The translations under genes were made by a program, and so were the position numbers. DNA of 23,631 nt from Nitriliruptor sp040882075 (GTDB taxonomy: Bacteria > Actinomycetota > Nitriliruptoria > Nitriliruptorales > Nitriliruptoraceae): NCBI RefSeq assembly GCF_040882075.1, contig NZ_JBBEBZ010000106.1, forward strand, positions 1 to 23,631. Direction: 5' to 3'. Each line of letters opens with the position of its first letter. Position 1 is the first letter of the stretch. The notes beneath the pieces were generated by a model, which saw nothing but the letters and a program-made list of their open reading frames with translations, made no database searches and was not told where the DNA came from. Positions 1-7,338 of the stretch are shown one piece after another.

Positions 1-54
1 CATCGGCCCCATCGGCCCCATCGGCCCCATCGGCCCCATCGGCCCCATCGGCCC
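1..54. repeat. 9-bp tandem repeat, six perfect copies
   Basis: The unit CATCGGCCC is repeated six times without change and may continue upstream of the window. It is in frame and encodes Ser-Ala-Pro repeats of the linker before the SHOCT domain. Being perfect and a multiple of three, it could vary in copy number without breaking the frame. Confidence 0.95.
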
Positions 55-182
55 CGGACGCACCAGGTACCACGGCCGCGTCCGAGCTGGTGGCGGAGCT
101 CCAGGCGCTGGCCGAACTCCACGCCTCGGGGGCGTTGTCGGACGAGGAGTTCGACCGCGCCAAGGCGCGCGTCCTCGACTGA
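3..182 (+). CDS. SHOCT-domain protein, C-terminal fragment
   Basis: This is the 3' end of a gene that begins before the window, and 59 residues are visible before the TGA stop. It opens with a Ser-Ala-Pro repeat (six units, from a 9-bp DNA repeat), then a short Ala/Thr linker. It ends in about 30 residues with the SHOCT pattern: ELQALAELHASGALSDEEFD followed by RAKARVLD, that is, a helix, the turn G-x-L-(S/T)-x-E-E-F and a final helix with K/R and L. SHOCT domains are short C-terminal modules found on many bacterial membrane or stress proteins and are thought to mediate oligomerisation; no enzymatic role is known. The Pro-rich repeat probably acts as a flexible linker. What the N-terminal part does cannot be told from here. 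Confidence 0.85.
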   Translation, partial: SAPSAPSAPSAPSAPSAPDAPGTTAASELVAELQALAELHASGALSDEEFDRAKARVLD

Positions 183-307
183 GTGCGGTCGCAAGCTCTG
201 CCGACGGTCAGCGCTACCCATCCGGCGCGACACCTGACGTGTCGGGGCCGGGCACGATCACCACCGGACCGGCCGCGTGGTGGCCGTCGGGTCGGGACCA
301 TCGCCCG

Positions 308-682
308 TCAGCGCTGGATGATCCCCGCGAGCAGCAGGGCGACCAGGATCACGGCGGTCACCAGCACCAGCCGGGAGCGCCAGTTCGGCGTGCGCAGGTC
401 CCGCACATCGAGCGGGGCGTCCACGTCGAGCAGCAGCTCGCGTGCCTCCTCGACGTCATCGGGGTGGACACCGATCGCGACGCCGCCGTAGCCGTAGCTG
501 ACGTCGGGCTGGACACCGCCACCATCGTCGCCGATGACGACCGCCGGCACCCCGCTCGACTCGAGCATCCCTCGAGCGACCTCGGCCTCGGCGCGGGACA
601 GGAAGTGACCGACCCGCACGGTGGCGACGTGCTCGGCTGGCGGGTGCTCGTCCACGGTGGCCTCGCTGCCGGTCGGCTGCAC
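308..682 (-). CDS. DUF2007-family protein with C-terminal membrane anchor
   Basis: A 124-residue protein. Residues about 20-85 match DUF2007 (putative prokaryotic signal-transducing protein): a strand with VRVGHFLSRAEAEVARGMLE, then GVPAVVIGDD, then VAIGVHPDDVEEARELL. This is the compact alpha-beta fold seen in small PII-like and DUF2007 proteins. Near the C-terminus (about 104-121) lies one hydrophobic helix, LVLVTAVILVALLLAGII, so it is probably anchored in the membrane with the DUF2007 domain in the cytoplasm. The GTG at 682 is used here. An in-frame GTG at 655 has a better GAGG Shine-Dalgarno 5 nt upstream and would remove nine unconserved residues, so it may be the true start. The gene lies 30 bp downstream of the deaminase/aldolase gene on the same strand, with a possible own -10 (TACCGT, 707-702). 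Function unknown. Confidence 0.85.
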   Translation of the reverse strand: MQPTGSEATVDEHPPAEHVATVRVGHFLSRAEAEVARGMLESSGVPAVVIGDDGGGVQPDVSYGYGGVAIGVHPDDVEEARELLLDVDAPLDVRDLRTPNWRSRLVLVTAVILVALLLAGIIQR

Positions 683-712
683 GGGGGCACCCCGCCGGGC
701 GACGGTACCGGG

Positions 713-1957
713 CTACAGGAACGTCCGACCCTCGCCGCGGTAGGTCGGCAGCTCGTCGACCACGCGGTCGCCGCGGACGCCCAGCAGCACGTCGAACCGC
801 TCGGACAGCTCCCCGGCCTTCGCGTGGCGGAGCAGGACCGGATCGCCGAGGTCGAGCGTCACGCCGGCCGGGAGCAGGATGGGCGTCTGCACCTCGCCGG
901 CACCCTCGAGTGCGGTGAGACGTCCGCCGGCGGGCAGCCAGACCGCAGGCTCCTTGTCGGGTCCGGTGGCTCCGGAGGCGATGTAGCCACCCCCGAGGCA
1001 CGTGACCACGCCGGGGCGGGGGTGACGGACGACGGGCAAGGCGTACCCGGCGGCCGGCAGGTGCTGGAACCCGTCGTAGTGGTCGAACAGGGCCGGAGCG
1101 AGGAACGCCGATCCGGCGGTCACCTCGGTCACGGCCCGTTCCCGTGACGACGACTCGAGGCTGCCGGTCCCGCCGGCGTTGACGACCCGCAGCCGCCGCC
1201 CGATGGCCGCCTCGACCGCGTCGACGGCCGCAGCCCGGCGGCGTGCGACCCGGCGGAGCGACCGACGCTTGAGCGTGACGATGGCGGCCTGCTCCACGCG
1301 TGACCGGCCCGGCGCCCGTTCGGCGACCCCGGCGACCTGCGCCTCGTAGCCCATCAGCGCGTCGAGGTGCAGCCGGGGGGAGGTGTCGATGCGGGCGGCG
1401 AGGACCGCCGCGGCCCGTGCCGTGTCGACGGGCGAGCGTTCCACCCCGAACCGCAGCCCCGGCAGGTCCCACGACAGGTCGAGGTCGATGGCGACGGGGA
1501 CCGGGTGCCCGGCCGGCAGCAGCCGCTCGAGCCGCTCGACGTGCGCGTCGCTGTCCACCATGAGCGTGATGCGGTGGCCGTCGTCGTTGGCGGCGGCCAC
1601 CTCCACGAGGTGTGCCGGGTCGACGGTCGGGTAGGCGACGAGCAGGTCGTCGAAGCCGGCCGCAGCGAGGTGGAGCGCCTCGTCGGCGGTGAAGCACAGC
1701 AGCCCCTGGAACCGGTCGGACAGCGCCTGGATGTGGCGGAGCAGCGCCACGCACCGCACCGACTTCGACGCGATACGGACCGGGCGGTCGCCGGCGCGGC
1801 GCAGGACGGCACGCGCGTTCACCTCGACGCGGTCGAGATCGACGATGGCCTGCGGCAGGCTCCGCCCCGCGAGGGCGGCCCGGTACCGCTCGTAGGTGTC
1901 GCGCGCGTCCTCGGGAGCGGAGCCGGGGACGGGGACGGGGTCGGTGTCGGCGCTCAC
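713..1957 (-). CDS. PLP-dependent amino acid deaminase/aldolase (alanine racemase-like fold)
   Basis: A 414-residue fold-type III PLP enzyme. The N-terminal alanine-racemase-type barrel carries the probable PLP lysine K65 in VRIASKSVRC. The C-terminal domain is of the D-serine dehydratase-like/D-threonine aldolase type, with VLLRHAKAGELSERFD (H378) as the likely metal site. The family acts on hydroxylated D-amino acids (dehydration or retro-aldol cleavage); the substrate cannot be read from sequence. The start is GTG at 1957, whose last two bases are the first two of the TGA stop of the upstream oxidase gene (GTGA overlap), so the two are translationally coupled. This deaminase/aldolase beside a D-arabinono-lactone oxidase is, from my knowledge, a recurring pair in Actinobacteria, which suggests one pathway. 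The much longer reading frame upstream of the GTG belongs to the oxidase gene in another frame. Confidence 0.88.
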   Translation of the reverse strand: MSADTDPVPVPGSAPEDARDTYERYRAALAGRSLPQAIVDLDRVEVNARAVLRRAGDRPVRIASKSVRCVALLRHIQALSDRFQGLLCFTADEALHLAAAGFDDLLVAYPTVDPAHLVEVAAANDDGHRITLMVDSDAHVERLERLLPAGHPVPVAIDLDLSWDLPGLRFGVERSPVDTARAAAVLAARIDTSPRLHLDALMGYEAQVAGVAERAPGRSRVEQAAIVTLKRRSLRRVARRRAAAVDAVEAAIGRRLRVVNAGGTGSLESSSRERAVTEVTAGSAFLAPALFDHYDGFQHLPAAGYALPVVRHPRPGVVTCLGGGYIASGATGPDKEPAVWLPAGGRLTALEGAGEVQTPILLPAGVTLDLGDPVLLRHAKAGELSERFDVLLGVRGDRVVDELPTYRGEGRTFL

Positions 1958-3297
1958 GCGGCGGCCCTCCCCGGTGGTGGACCGAGGACCCGGTCGAGGT
2001 GGTCGTTGGCGAACGTCCCGAACGGGTCGAAGCGCTGTCGCGCCGCCTGGAACGCGTCCCACCGCGGGTACCGGGTGGCGAGCTCGGCGGCGGTCAGCCC
2101 GTGGAGCTTGCCCCAGTGGGGCCGGGCACCGAGGTCGGCGAGCGCTTCCTCGATGGCGGCGAAGAACCGGGGGTCGTGGTGGCGTGGCGACAGGTGGACG
2201 GCGATGTACGCCCGATCGCCACCGTTGGCGGGGGAGAGGTCGGCATCGTCGCCGGCGACCCACCGGCACTCGACGGGGAACGGGACCTCGCGTCCGAGAT
2301 CCTCGTAGACCGTCGTGACCCGCCGGAACGCCTCGGGGAACGCATCCCGGGGCACGGACTGCTCCATCTCGACGAACCGCACCCGTCGCGGCGAGGCGAA
2401 CACGCGGTCGCTGCGATCGGCGTACCGAGCGTCGGGGATCCGACGCAGCGCCGCGTGGATGGCCCGCGTCGCCGACGGCGCCAGGTCGCTCGCCCGGACG
2501 ATCGCGCCGTAGATCGTGTTGGAGAGCAGTTCGTCACCCACGAAGGCCTCGACCCGGCCACGACGGAGGGCTGGATCGGGTGGGTCGGGAACCCGCCGGT
2601 TGCGCTTGACCAGCGCGAGGCCGAGCTCGTCGGGTGCCCACCCGCTGCCGGGGAACCAGAGCAGCTCGGCGTGGTCGTGACCGTCCACGAACCCATCGAG
2701 GTCGGCCAGGACGTCGCCGACCTCCTCGATGGTCTCCTCGGCCACCAGCGTGAACGCCGGCACGGTCCGTACGCGCGCGGAGGTCACGACGCCGAGAGCG
2801 CCGAGGTGCACCCGGGCAGCGCGCAGCGCGTCGGGGTCGTGATCGGCATCGAGGTCGACCACCTCACCGGCGCCGGTGACCAACCGGCAGCCGACGATGG
2901 TCGAGGACAGGTTCCCGAAGCTGGCACCGGTCCCGTGGGTCCCCGTGGCGGTCGCACCCGCCACCGTCTGCACCGCGATGTCCCCGAGGTTCTCGAACGC
3001 ACGTCCGGCGCGGGCCAGCTCAGCGCTCGCGTCCGCGAGGGTCGTGCCGGCGGCGATGGTGGCCACCCCGGTGACGGGGTCGACCCGGTCGACACCGCAC
3101 AAGCGTGAGAGGTCGATCAAGGTCCCAGCGGTGAGCGCCAGGCTCGTGAAGCTGTGGCCGGCACCGACGGGGCGGACCCGACCGCCCGTGGCTGCGGTCC
3201 GGGACACGAGGGCGCTCACGGCTGGCTCGTCGGTGGGCCGCGCGACGGCTGCGGGCGTGCAGCGCTGGTTGCCCGCCCAGTTGCGCCAGGCCGCCAC
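1954..3297 (-). CDS. FAD-linked D-arabinono-1,4-lactone oxidase family protein
   Basis: A 447-residue vanillyl-alcohol-oxidase-fold flavoenzyme. The N-terminal FAD domain has RPVGAGHSF, whose H48 fits the covalent 8-alpha-histidyl-FAD site, followed by TLIDLSRL and VAGATATGTHGTG, which bind the FAD pyrophosphate. The C-terminal ALO domain ends with the family hallmark HWGK (394-397) and RQRFDPFGTFAND. Family members (aldonolactone oxidases, alditol/xylitol oxidases) oxidise sugar lactones or polyols with O2, giving H2O2. The natural substrate here is not known. GTG at 3297 is chosen as start because GAGGAG lies just upstream (about 3303-3309) and the conserved domain begins directly after it (WRNWAGNQ). 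It is first in an operon with the deaminase/aldolase gene and is divergent from the SRPBCC gene, with 192 bp between the starts. Confidence 0.9.
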   Translation of the reverse strand: MAAWRNWAGNQRCTPAAVARPTDEPAVSALVSRTAATGGRVRPVGAGHSFTSLALTAGTLIDLSRLCGVDRVDPVTGVATIAAGTTLADASAELARAGRAFENLGDIAVQTVAGATATGTHGTGASFGNLSSTIVGCRLVTGAGEVVDLDADHDPDALRAARVHLGALGVVTSARVRTVPAFTLVAEETIEEVGDVLADLDGFVDGHDHAELLWFPGSGWAPDELGLALVKRNRRVPDPPDPALRRGRVEAFVGDELLSNTIYGAIVRASDLAPSATRAIHAALRRIPDARYADRSDRVFASPRRVRFVEMEQSVPRDAFPEAFRRVTTVYEDLGREVPFPVECRWVAGDDADLSPANGGDRAYIAVHLSPRHHDPRFFAAIEEALADLGARPHWGKLHGLTAAELATRYPRWDAFQAARQRFDPFGTFANDHLDRVLGPPPGRAAA

Positions 3298-3489
3298 CCG
3301 AGCTCCTCGTCGTGCGATGGGGCCGAGTTGTAGTCGACGGCCCGGCCACGCGGCCACCGACGGTGCCGTACTGGGCTCGACTCGCCGGCCGGTCGAGCGC
3401 GGCCGCGTGCTGTCGACCGGCAGCGGAGCCCGGGATGGTGGTGATCGTCCGGCGCCCGAGCGGCGCATCCCCGAGCGAAGAGAGGCCCC

Positions 3490-3954
3490 ATGAGCACCGT
3501 CGAGAAGACCGTCGAGGTCGATGTCCCGGTCCGCACCGCCTACGACCAGTGGACGCAGTTCGAGACCTTCCCCGAGTTCATGGAAGACGTGGAACGGATC
3601 GAGCAGCTCGACGCCACCTCCCTACGCTGGCACGTCAAGGTCCTCGGTGCCGAGCGGACCTTCGATGCCGACATCACCGAGCAGGAGCCGGACCAGCGCA
3701 TCGCGTGGAAGGCCCGTGGTGAGACCAAGCACGCCGGGGTCGTCACCTTCCACCGGATCGCCGACAGCAAGACGCGCGTGGCCCTGCAGATGGACGTCGA
3801 GCCGACCGACTGGGTCGAGAAGGCCGGGGACGCGCTCGGCGTGATCGACCACAACGTCCAGCGCGACCTCGACCAGTTCAAGAGCTTCGTCGAGTCCCGC
3901 GGCACCGAGACCGGCGCGTGGCGCGGCGAGGTGGAGCAGGACCCGACGAGCTGA
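3490..3954 (+). CDS. SRPBCC-fold (polyketide cyclase/START-like) protein
   Basis: A 154-residue single-domain protein. It starts MSTVEKTVEVDVPVRTAYDQWTQ-FETFPEFMEDV, the typical first strand, helices and 'FP.FM..V' of the SRPBCC cyclase/dehydrase family. It continues with a ligand-cavity beta sheet (RWHVKVLGAERTFDADI, IAWKARGETKHAGVVTFHRI, TRVALQMDVEP) and ends in the long C-terminal helix (NVQRDLDQFKSFVESR). Proteins of this type bind hydrophobic ligands; a catalytic role is not evident. AGAGG sits 5 nt before the ATG. It has no signal peptide and should be cytosolic. The neighbours (AlkB downstream, lactone oxidase divergent) give no shared pathway, and function remains unknown. Confidence 0.85.
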   Translation: MSTVEKTVEVDVPVRTAYDQWTQFETFPEFMEDVERIEQLDATSLRWHVKVLGAERTFDADITEQEPDQRIAWKARGETKHAGVVTFHRIADSKTRVALQMDVEPTDWVEKAGDALGVIDHNVQRDLDQFKSFVESRGTETGAWRGEVEQDPTS

Positions 3955-3982
3955 GGATGCACGGAGCTCCACAGCCTGGCGG

Positions 3983-4000
3983 ACCGAACGTGCGTTCGGT
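3983..4000 (+). promoter_or_regulatory. Perfect LexA/SOS-like box before alkB
   Basis: ACCGAACGTGCGTTCGGT is a perfect 8-bp inverted repeat around TG. Its core GAAC-N4-GTTC with flanking C and G is the SOS box of Gram-positive and actinobacterial LexA (CGAAC-N4-GTTCG). It ends exactly at the first T of the candidate -10 hexamer of the alkB-like gene, an ideal position for repression. Confidence 0.75.
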
Positions 4001-4005
4001 ACCGT
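4000..4005 (+). promoter_or_regulatory. Candidate -10 (TACCGT) of leaderless alkB transcript
   Basis: TACCGT fits TANNNT and ends 7 nt before the GTG start at 4013, the spacing expected when transcription starts at the start codon. There is no Shine-Dalgarno sequence. The LexA-like box overlaps its 5' side. Confidence 0.55.
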
Positions 4006-4012
4006 CGGGCCC

Positions 4013-4657
4013 GTGGACACCCTGACCTGGCAGACCTCCCTGTTCGACGGCGCCGTCGGGTCCTACCCCGGGTGCGGCATCCTCGCCGACCCGGGGTTCG
4101 CTGCGCTCCGACGTCGCCAGCTCGACGAGAGCGCGTGGGTCGACCACGCGCCCGGTTGGCTCGCCAGCAGCGACGCGCTGCTCGAGACCTGCGTGACGGC
4201 GCTGCCGTGGGCGCAACGGCAGGAGAGGATCCAGGGTGGGCTCGTGCCGCAGCCGCGCCTGACCGCGAGGCTTCGTCTCGGTGCGCTGCCGGCGGAGCTC
4301 GGGGTGCTCGACGAGCTCGGTGAGCTGCTCTCGCGCCGCTACGGGGTCCGGTTCGAGACCGTCGGCGCGAACCTGTACCGGGACGGACGCGACTCGGTCG
4401 CCTGGCACGGGGACCGGGTGCTCCGCGAACGTCTCACCGCGACGGTGGCCACGGTGTCGCTCGGCCACCCGCGGACCTTCCGGCTGAAGCCCGCTGCGGG
4501 CGGCGCGTCGATCGGGATGCTGCTCGGCCGGGGTGACCTGCTCGTCATGGGCGGCACCTGCCAGCGGACCTGGAAGCACGCCGTGCCGAAGGTCTCGTCG
4601 GCCGGCGCCCGGGTGTCGCTCGCCTTCCGCCACGGCGACCCACCCCAGCGCCTCTAG
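4013..4657 (+). CDS. alkB: AlkB-type alpha-ketoglutarate/Fe(II)-dependent DNA dioxygenase
   Basis: A 214-residue protein of the AlkB family, which reverses N-alkyl lesions such as 1-methyladenine and 3-methylcytosine in DNA by oxidative demethylation. The signature is complete: NLYRDGRDSVAWHGDR (N120, Y122, iron ligands H132 and D134), distal iron ligand H189 in RTWKHAVPK, and two arginines R200 and R206 (ARVSLAFR) for 2-oxoglutarate and substrate. The N-terminal part with WAQRQERIQGG and the YGVRFETVGANLY strand is the nucleotide-recognition lid usual in bacterial members, and the length is typical. The GTG at 4013 lacks a ribosome binding site but lies 7 nt after a -10 hexamer (leaderless). 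The SOS-like box just upstream suggests induction by DNA damage through LexA; that control is inferred. Confidence 0.93.
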   Translation: MDTLTWQTSLFDGAVGSYPGCGILADPGFAALRRRQLDESAWVDHAPGWLASSDALLETCVTALPWAQRQERIQGGLVPQPRLTARLRLGALPAELGVLDELGELLSRRYGVRFETVGANLYRDGRDSVAWHGDRVLRERLTATVATVSLGHPRTFRLKPAAGGASIGMLLGRGDLLVMGGTCQRTWKHAVPKVSSAGARVSLAFRHGDPPQRL

Positions 4658-4705
4658 CGGCGTATCGCCGAGCTTCACAGGAGTGCGCGACCAGTAGCGG
4701 GTCGT

Positions 4706-4739
4706 GACAACTCCCTGGGCTCCAGCCCAGGAAGTTGTC
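4706..4739. repeat. Palindromic repeat family A, copy 1
   Basis: The arms GACAACTCCCTGGGCT and AGCCCAGGAAGTTGTC are separated by 2 nt and form a 16-bp stem with a single C-A mismatch (4713/4732). The same mismatch occurs in copy 2, so the two are related by descent or by shared selection. There is no T-run after the stem, so it is not a standard intrinsic terminator for alkB, which ends 49 nt upstream. Confidence 0.85.
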
Positions 4740-4778
4740 GGGGAGCGGGCCTGATCCACCTCCCGCGGACCTCGAGGT

Positions 4779-4810
4779 GCAACTCCCTGGGCCGTCGCCC
4801 AGGAAGTTGC
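4779..4810. repeat. Palindromic repeat family A, copy 2
   Basis: The arms GCAACTCCCTGGGC and GCCCAGGAAGTTGC around a 4-nt loop give a 14-bp stem with the same C-A mismatch (4785/4804) as copy 1. The outermost base pair changed from A-T in copy 1 to G-C here with pairing kept, a compensatory change. It lies 40 nt before the -10 of the acyl-CoA dehydrogenase gene. Confidence 0.85.
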
Positions 4811-4851
4811 GTGCGGGCCGTGGGTCGCCGGCACGCGCCTCGCGTCGGCGC

Positions 4852-4857
4852 TAGCAT
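4852..4857 (+). promoter_or_regulatory. Candidate -10 (TAGCAT) of the acyl-CoA dehydrogenase operon
   Basis: TAGCAT fits TANNNT and is followed at once by the palindrome at 4861-4874, which would cover the transcription start. No clear -35 was seen. Confidence 0.45.
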
Positions 4858-4860
4858 GTT

Positions 4861-4874
4861 AGTGAGCGTTCACT
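4861..4874 (+). promoter_or_regulatory. Candidate TetR-family operator
   Basis: AGTGA-GCGT-TCACT is a perfect 5-bp inverted repeat with a 4-nt centre. It lies directly after the candidate -10 and before the first acyl-CoA dehydrogenase gene. Its shape (TNAGTGAGCG/TTCACT) resembles operators of TetR regulators of fatty acid catabolism. The TetR gene at 7339-7953, third in the cluster, is the obvious candidate ligand (inference). Confidence 0.55.
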
Positions 4875-4939
4875 TCCGCGTGGGTGGAGCACCCGACGTC
4901 GAGGTGGAGCGCGACCACCGGCGAGGGAGGGAGTCCACC

Positions 4940-6130
4940 GTGGCGAACGACGAGCGTGAGCAGGTCGAGACGGCGATCGAGGCGCTGCTGCAGCAGGCAC
5001 CGCCCGCCGCCACCCCCGAGCAGGAGTTCTGGGGCGCCCAGTTCGACCACGGGCTCGCCTGGGTGCAGTTCCCTGAGGGCCTCGGTGGGCTCGGCGTGTC
5101 GCCGCGCTGGCAGGCCGACATCAACCGGCGCATCACCGGGGCCGGCGGCAGCATCGACAACCGCTACCGCAACGTCCTCGGCATCGGTATGGGGGCCGGC
5201 ACGCTGATCGCCCACGGCACCGAGGAGCACCATCGGCGCTTCCTGCGGCCGATGTTCACCCTCGAGGAGATCTGGTGTCAGCTGTTCTCCGAGCCGGGCG
5301 CGGGTTCCGACCTCGCGGCCCTCGCGACCACCGCGGTCCGCGAAGGCGACACCTGGATCGTCAACGGGCAGAAGGTCTGGACCACGCTCGCGCACGCCGC
5401 GAAGTGGGGCCTCCTGGTCGCCCGGACCGACCCGGACCTGCCGAAGCACGCGGGCCTGACCTACTTCGTGGTCGACATGCAGGGTGACGGCGTCGACGTC
5501 CGCCCGCTGTACCAGATCACCGGTGAGGCCGAGTTCAACGAGGTCTACTTCGACGACGCCCAGATCCCCGACGACCTGCGCATCGGCGAGGTCGGCCAGG
5601 GCTGGACGGTGGCGATGGCCACGCTGATGAACGAGCGCGTCGCCATCGGCGCCAACGTCACCCCCCGCGGCTCCGGCGCCATCGGCAACGCGCTGACCGC
5701 CTGGGAACAGGTGGAGGACCGCGACGAGGCCACCCGCGACCGCCTCATCAGCTACTGGATCGAGGCCGAGGCGCTGCGGCTGACCACCTCGCGCGCCGCC
5801 GAAGCACGCAAGCGCGGTACCCCGGGCCCGGAGGGGTCGACCTCCAAGCTGCACTGGGCCGACCTGAACAAGTCCATCTCGACGTTCACCGTGGACCTGC
5901 TCGGCGCGTCGGGGATGGTCTACGAGGCCGGCTACAGCTTCTCGCGACCCACCGAGTCGTCGTCCCGCTCGAGCGACCCGACCACCGCCTACCTGCGGGC
6001 GCGGGCCAACTCGATCGAGGGTGGGACCAGCGAGATCATGAAGAACATCCTCGGTGAGCGCGTGCTCGGGCTCCCCGGCGAACCCCGCGTCGACAAGAAC
6101 ATCCCCTGGCGGGACGTTCCCCGCAGCTGA
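4940..6130 (+). CDS. Acyl-CoA dehydrogenase (FadE-type)
   Basis: A 396-residue FAD-dependent acyl-CoA dehydrogenase, which introduces the alpha-beta double bond in an acyl-CoA. Seen in order: N-terminal helical domain with WVQFPEGLGGLG; FAD/substrate beta domain with the signature LFSEPGAGSDLAALATTA and NGQKVWTTLAHAAKWGLLVART; C-terminal helical domain ending RARANSIEGGTSEIMKNILGERVLGLP, whose Glu in IEGGT may be the catalytic base. The form is typical of mycobacterial FadE proteins of long, branched or steroid side-chain oxidation. GTG at 4940 is chosen because GAGGGAGGGA lies 7 nt upstream and a residual start at 4811 would place the promoter and operator inside the gene. A second acyl-CoA dehydrogenase follows after 73 bp; such pairs often form alpha2-beta2 enzymes. 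The substrate is unknown. Confidence 0.92.
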   Translation: MANDEREQVETAIEALLQQAPPAATPEQEFWGAQFDHGLAWVQFPEGLGGLGVSPRWQADINRRITGAGGSIDNRYRNVLGIGMGAGTLIAHGTEEHHRRFLRPMFTLEEIWCQLFSEPGAGSDLAALATTAVREGDTWIVNGQKVWTTLAHAAKWGLLVARTDPDLPKHAGLTYFVVDMQGDGVDVRPLYQITGEAEFNEVYFDDAQIPDDLRIGEVGQGWTVAMATLMNERVAIGANVTPRGSGAIGNALTAWEQVEDRDEATRDRLISYWIEAEALRLTTSRAAEARKRGTPGPEGSTSKLHWADLNKSISTFTVDLLGASGMVYEAGYSFSRPTESSSRSSDPTTAYLRARANSIEGGTSEIMKNILGERVLGLPGEPRVDKNIPWRDVPRS

Positions 6131-6203
6131 CGCCCGAACCGACGCCTGACCCGACGCGCACCGAACCGCGCCCGAGCGGCGCCGCACCCCGAGGAGCTCC
6201 ACG

Positions 6204-7331
6204 ATGGCCGACGTCTCCTTCGCCGTCAGCGACGAACAGCAGCTGCTTCGTGACACCGTCCGGGGCGCGCTGAGCAAGCGCGCCACCTCCGCCCGCGTGC
6301 GTGAGGTCATGGTGACCGACGAGGCCTTGGATGAGGCCGGCTGGCGTGAGCTCGCCGAGCTCGGGCTCGTCGGGCTGCTCATCCCGGAGGCCGACGGCGG
6401 TTCCGGTGCGGGCGTGGTCGAGGCTGCCATCGTGGCCGAGGAGCTCGGCCGTGTGCTGCTGCCGGTGCCGTTCCTGTCCTCCGCCGTGTTCGGCGCGACG
6501 CTGGTCGACGCGACCGCGAGCGCCAACCAACGGGGCGCGATCCTGTCCGGCGTGGCCGTCGGCACCACCAAGCTGACCGTGGCTCACCTCGACACCACCG
6601 GGTCGCTGACCACGGACCCGGGGGTCCGTGCGACCAAGGACGACGACGGCTGGGTCCTCGACGGCACGGCGGGCTTCGTGCTCGACGGGTCGACCGCGGA
6701 CGTCCTGGTCACCGCCGCGACGACCGACGACGGTCTCGAGCTGTTCCTGGTCCCGGGCGATGCCGGCGGGGTCGCCCGCGAACGCGTCCCGGTGCTCGAC
6801 CTGACCCGCCCGATGGCCACGGTCACCTACGGCTCGGTCCGGGTGAGCGACGCCGATCGGCTGTCCGGCGGGGACGCGGTCGTCGGGCTGCACCGCGCCA
6901 TCGCCACCACCACGGCGGTGCTGGCCAACGAGCAGGTCGGTGGGACGCAGCGCTGCCTCGAGGACGCGACCGCCTACGCCAAGGAACGCATCCAGTTCGG
7001 GCGGGCGATCGGGTCCTTCCAGGCCGTCAAGCACACCCTCGCCGAGACGTTGGTCCAGGTCGAGTCGGCCCGTTCCGCCGCCTACCACGCCGCCCGCGCC
7101 GTGGCCTCCGGGGACCGGGACGAGATCGCGGTCGCGGTCCCGCTCGCGGCCAGCTTCTGCGCCGAGGTGTACGAGACCACCTCGGCCGCGGCGCTCCAGA
7201 TCTTCGGTGGGATCGGCTTCACCTGGGAGCACGACATCCACCTGTACTTCAAGCGCGCCAAGGCCAGCAAGCTGCTGCTCGGCAGCCCGCGCCACCACCG
7301 TCGGCTCCTCGGCAACGTGCTCGGGATCTGA
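6204..7331 (+). CDS. Acyl-CoA dehydrogenase, second subunit-like
   Basis: A 375-residue acyl-CoA dehydrogenase paralogue. It begins FAVSDEQQLLRDTVRGALSK, with the N-terminal helical domain (LGLVGLLIPEADGGSGAG, EELGRVLLPVPF), a shortened, divergent middle domain, and the C-terminal domain with AYAKERIQFGRAIGSFQAVKH and ALQIFGGIGFTWEHDIHLYFKRA. It lacks the IEGGT motif of its neighbour and has IGFTWEHD at the equivalent region, like the partner subunits in heteromeric mycobacterial FadE pairs. It probably pairs with the product of the gene ending at 6130 (inference). GAGGAG lies 7 nt before the ATG. The TetR gene follows after only 7 nt, so all three are read as one operon. Confidence 0.92.
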   Translation: MADVSFAVSDEQQLLRDTVRGALSKRATSARVREVMVTDEALDEAGWRELAELGLVGLLIPEADGGSGAGVVEAAIVAEELGRVLLPVPFLSSAVFGATLVDATASANQRGAILSGVAVGTTKLTVAHLDTTGSLTTDPGVRATKDDDGWVLDGTAGFVLDGSTADVLVTAATTDDGLELFLVPGDAGGVARERVPVLDLTRPMATVTYGSVRVSDADRLSGGDAVVGLHRAIATTTAVLANEQVGGTQRCLEDATAYAKERIQFGRAIGSFQAVKHTLAETLVQVESARSAAYHAARAVASGDRDEIAVAVPLAASFCAEVYETTSAAALQIFGGIGFTWEHDIHLYFKRAKASKLLLGSPRHHRRLLGNVLGI

Positions 7332-7338
7332 GGACCGC

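Noticed and set aside
1..54. Possible CRISPR or mobile repeat at the left edge
   Set aside because: The 9-bp repeats have no spacers and are in frame within a coding region, so they are a protein linker repeat.
228..244. Short hairpin CGACAC-N5-GTGTCG between the convergent SHOCT and DUF2007 genes
   Set aside because: A 6-bp stem without a T-run in such GC-rich DNA is weak evidence for a terminator.
4706..4739. Hairpin after alkB as an intrinsic terminator
   Set aside because: The stem is long but no T-run follows, and a second copy occurs 72 bp on, next to a promoter. A repeat element explains it better.
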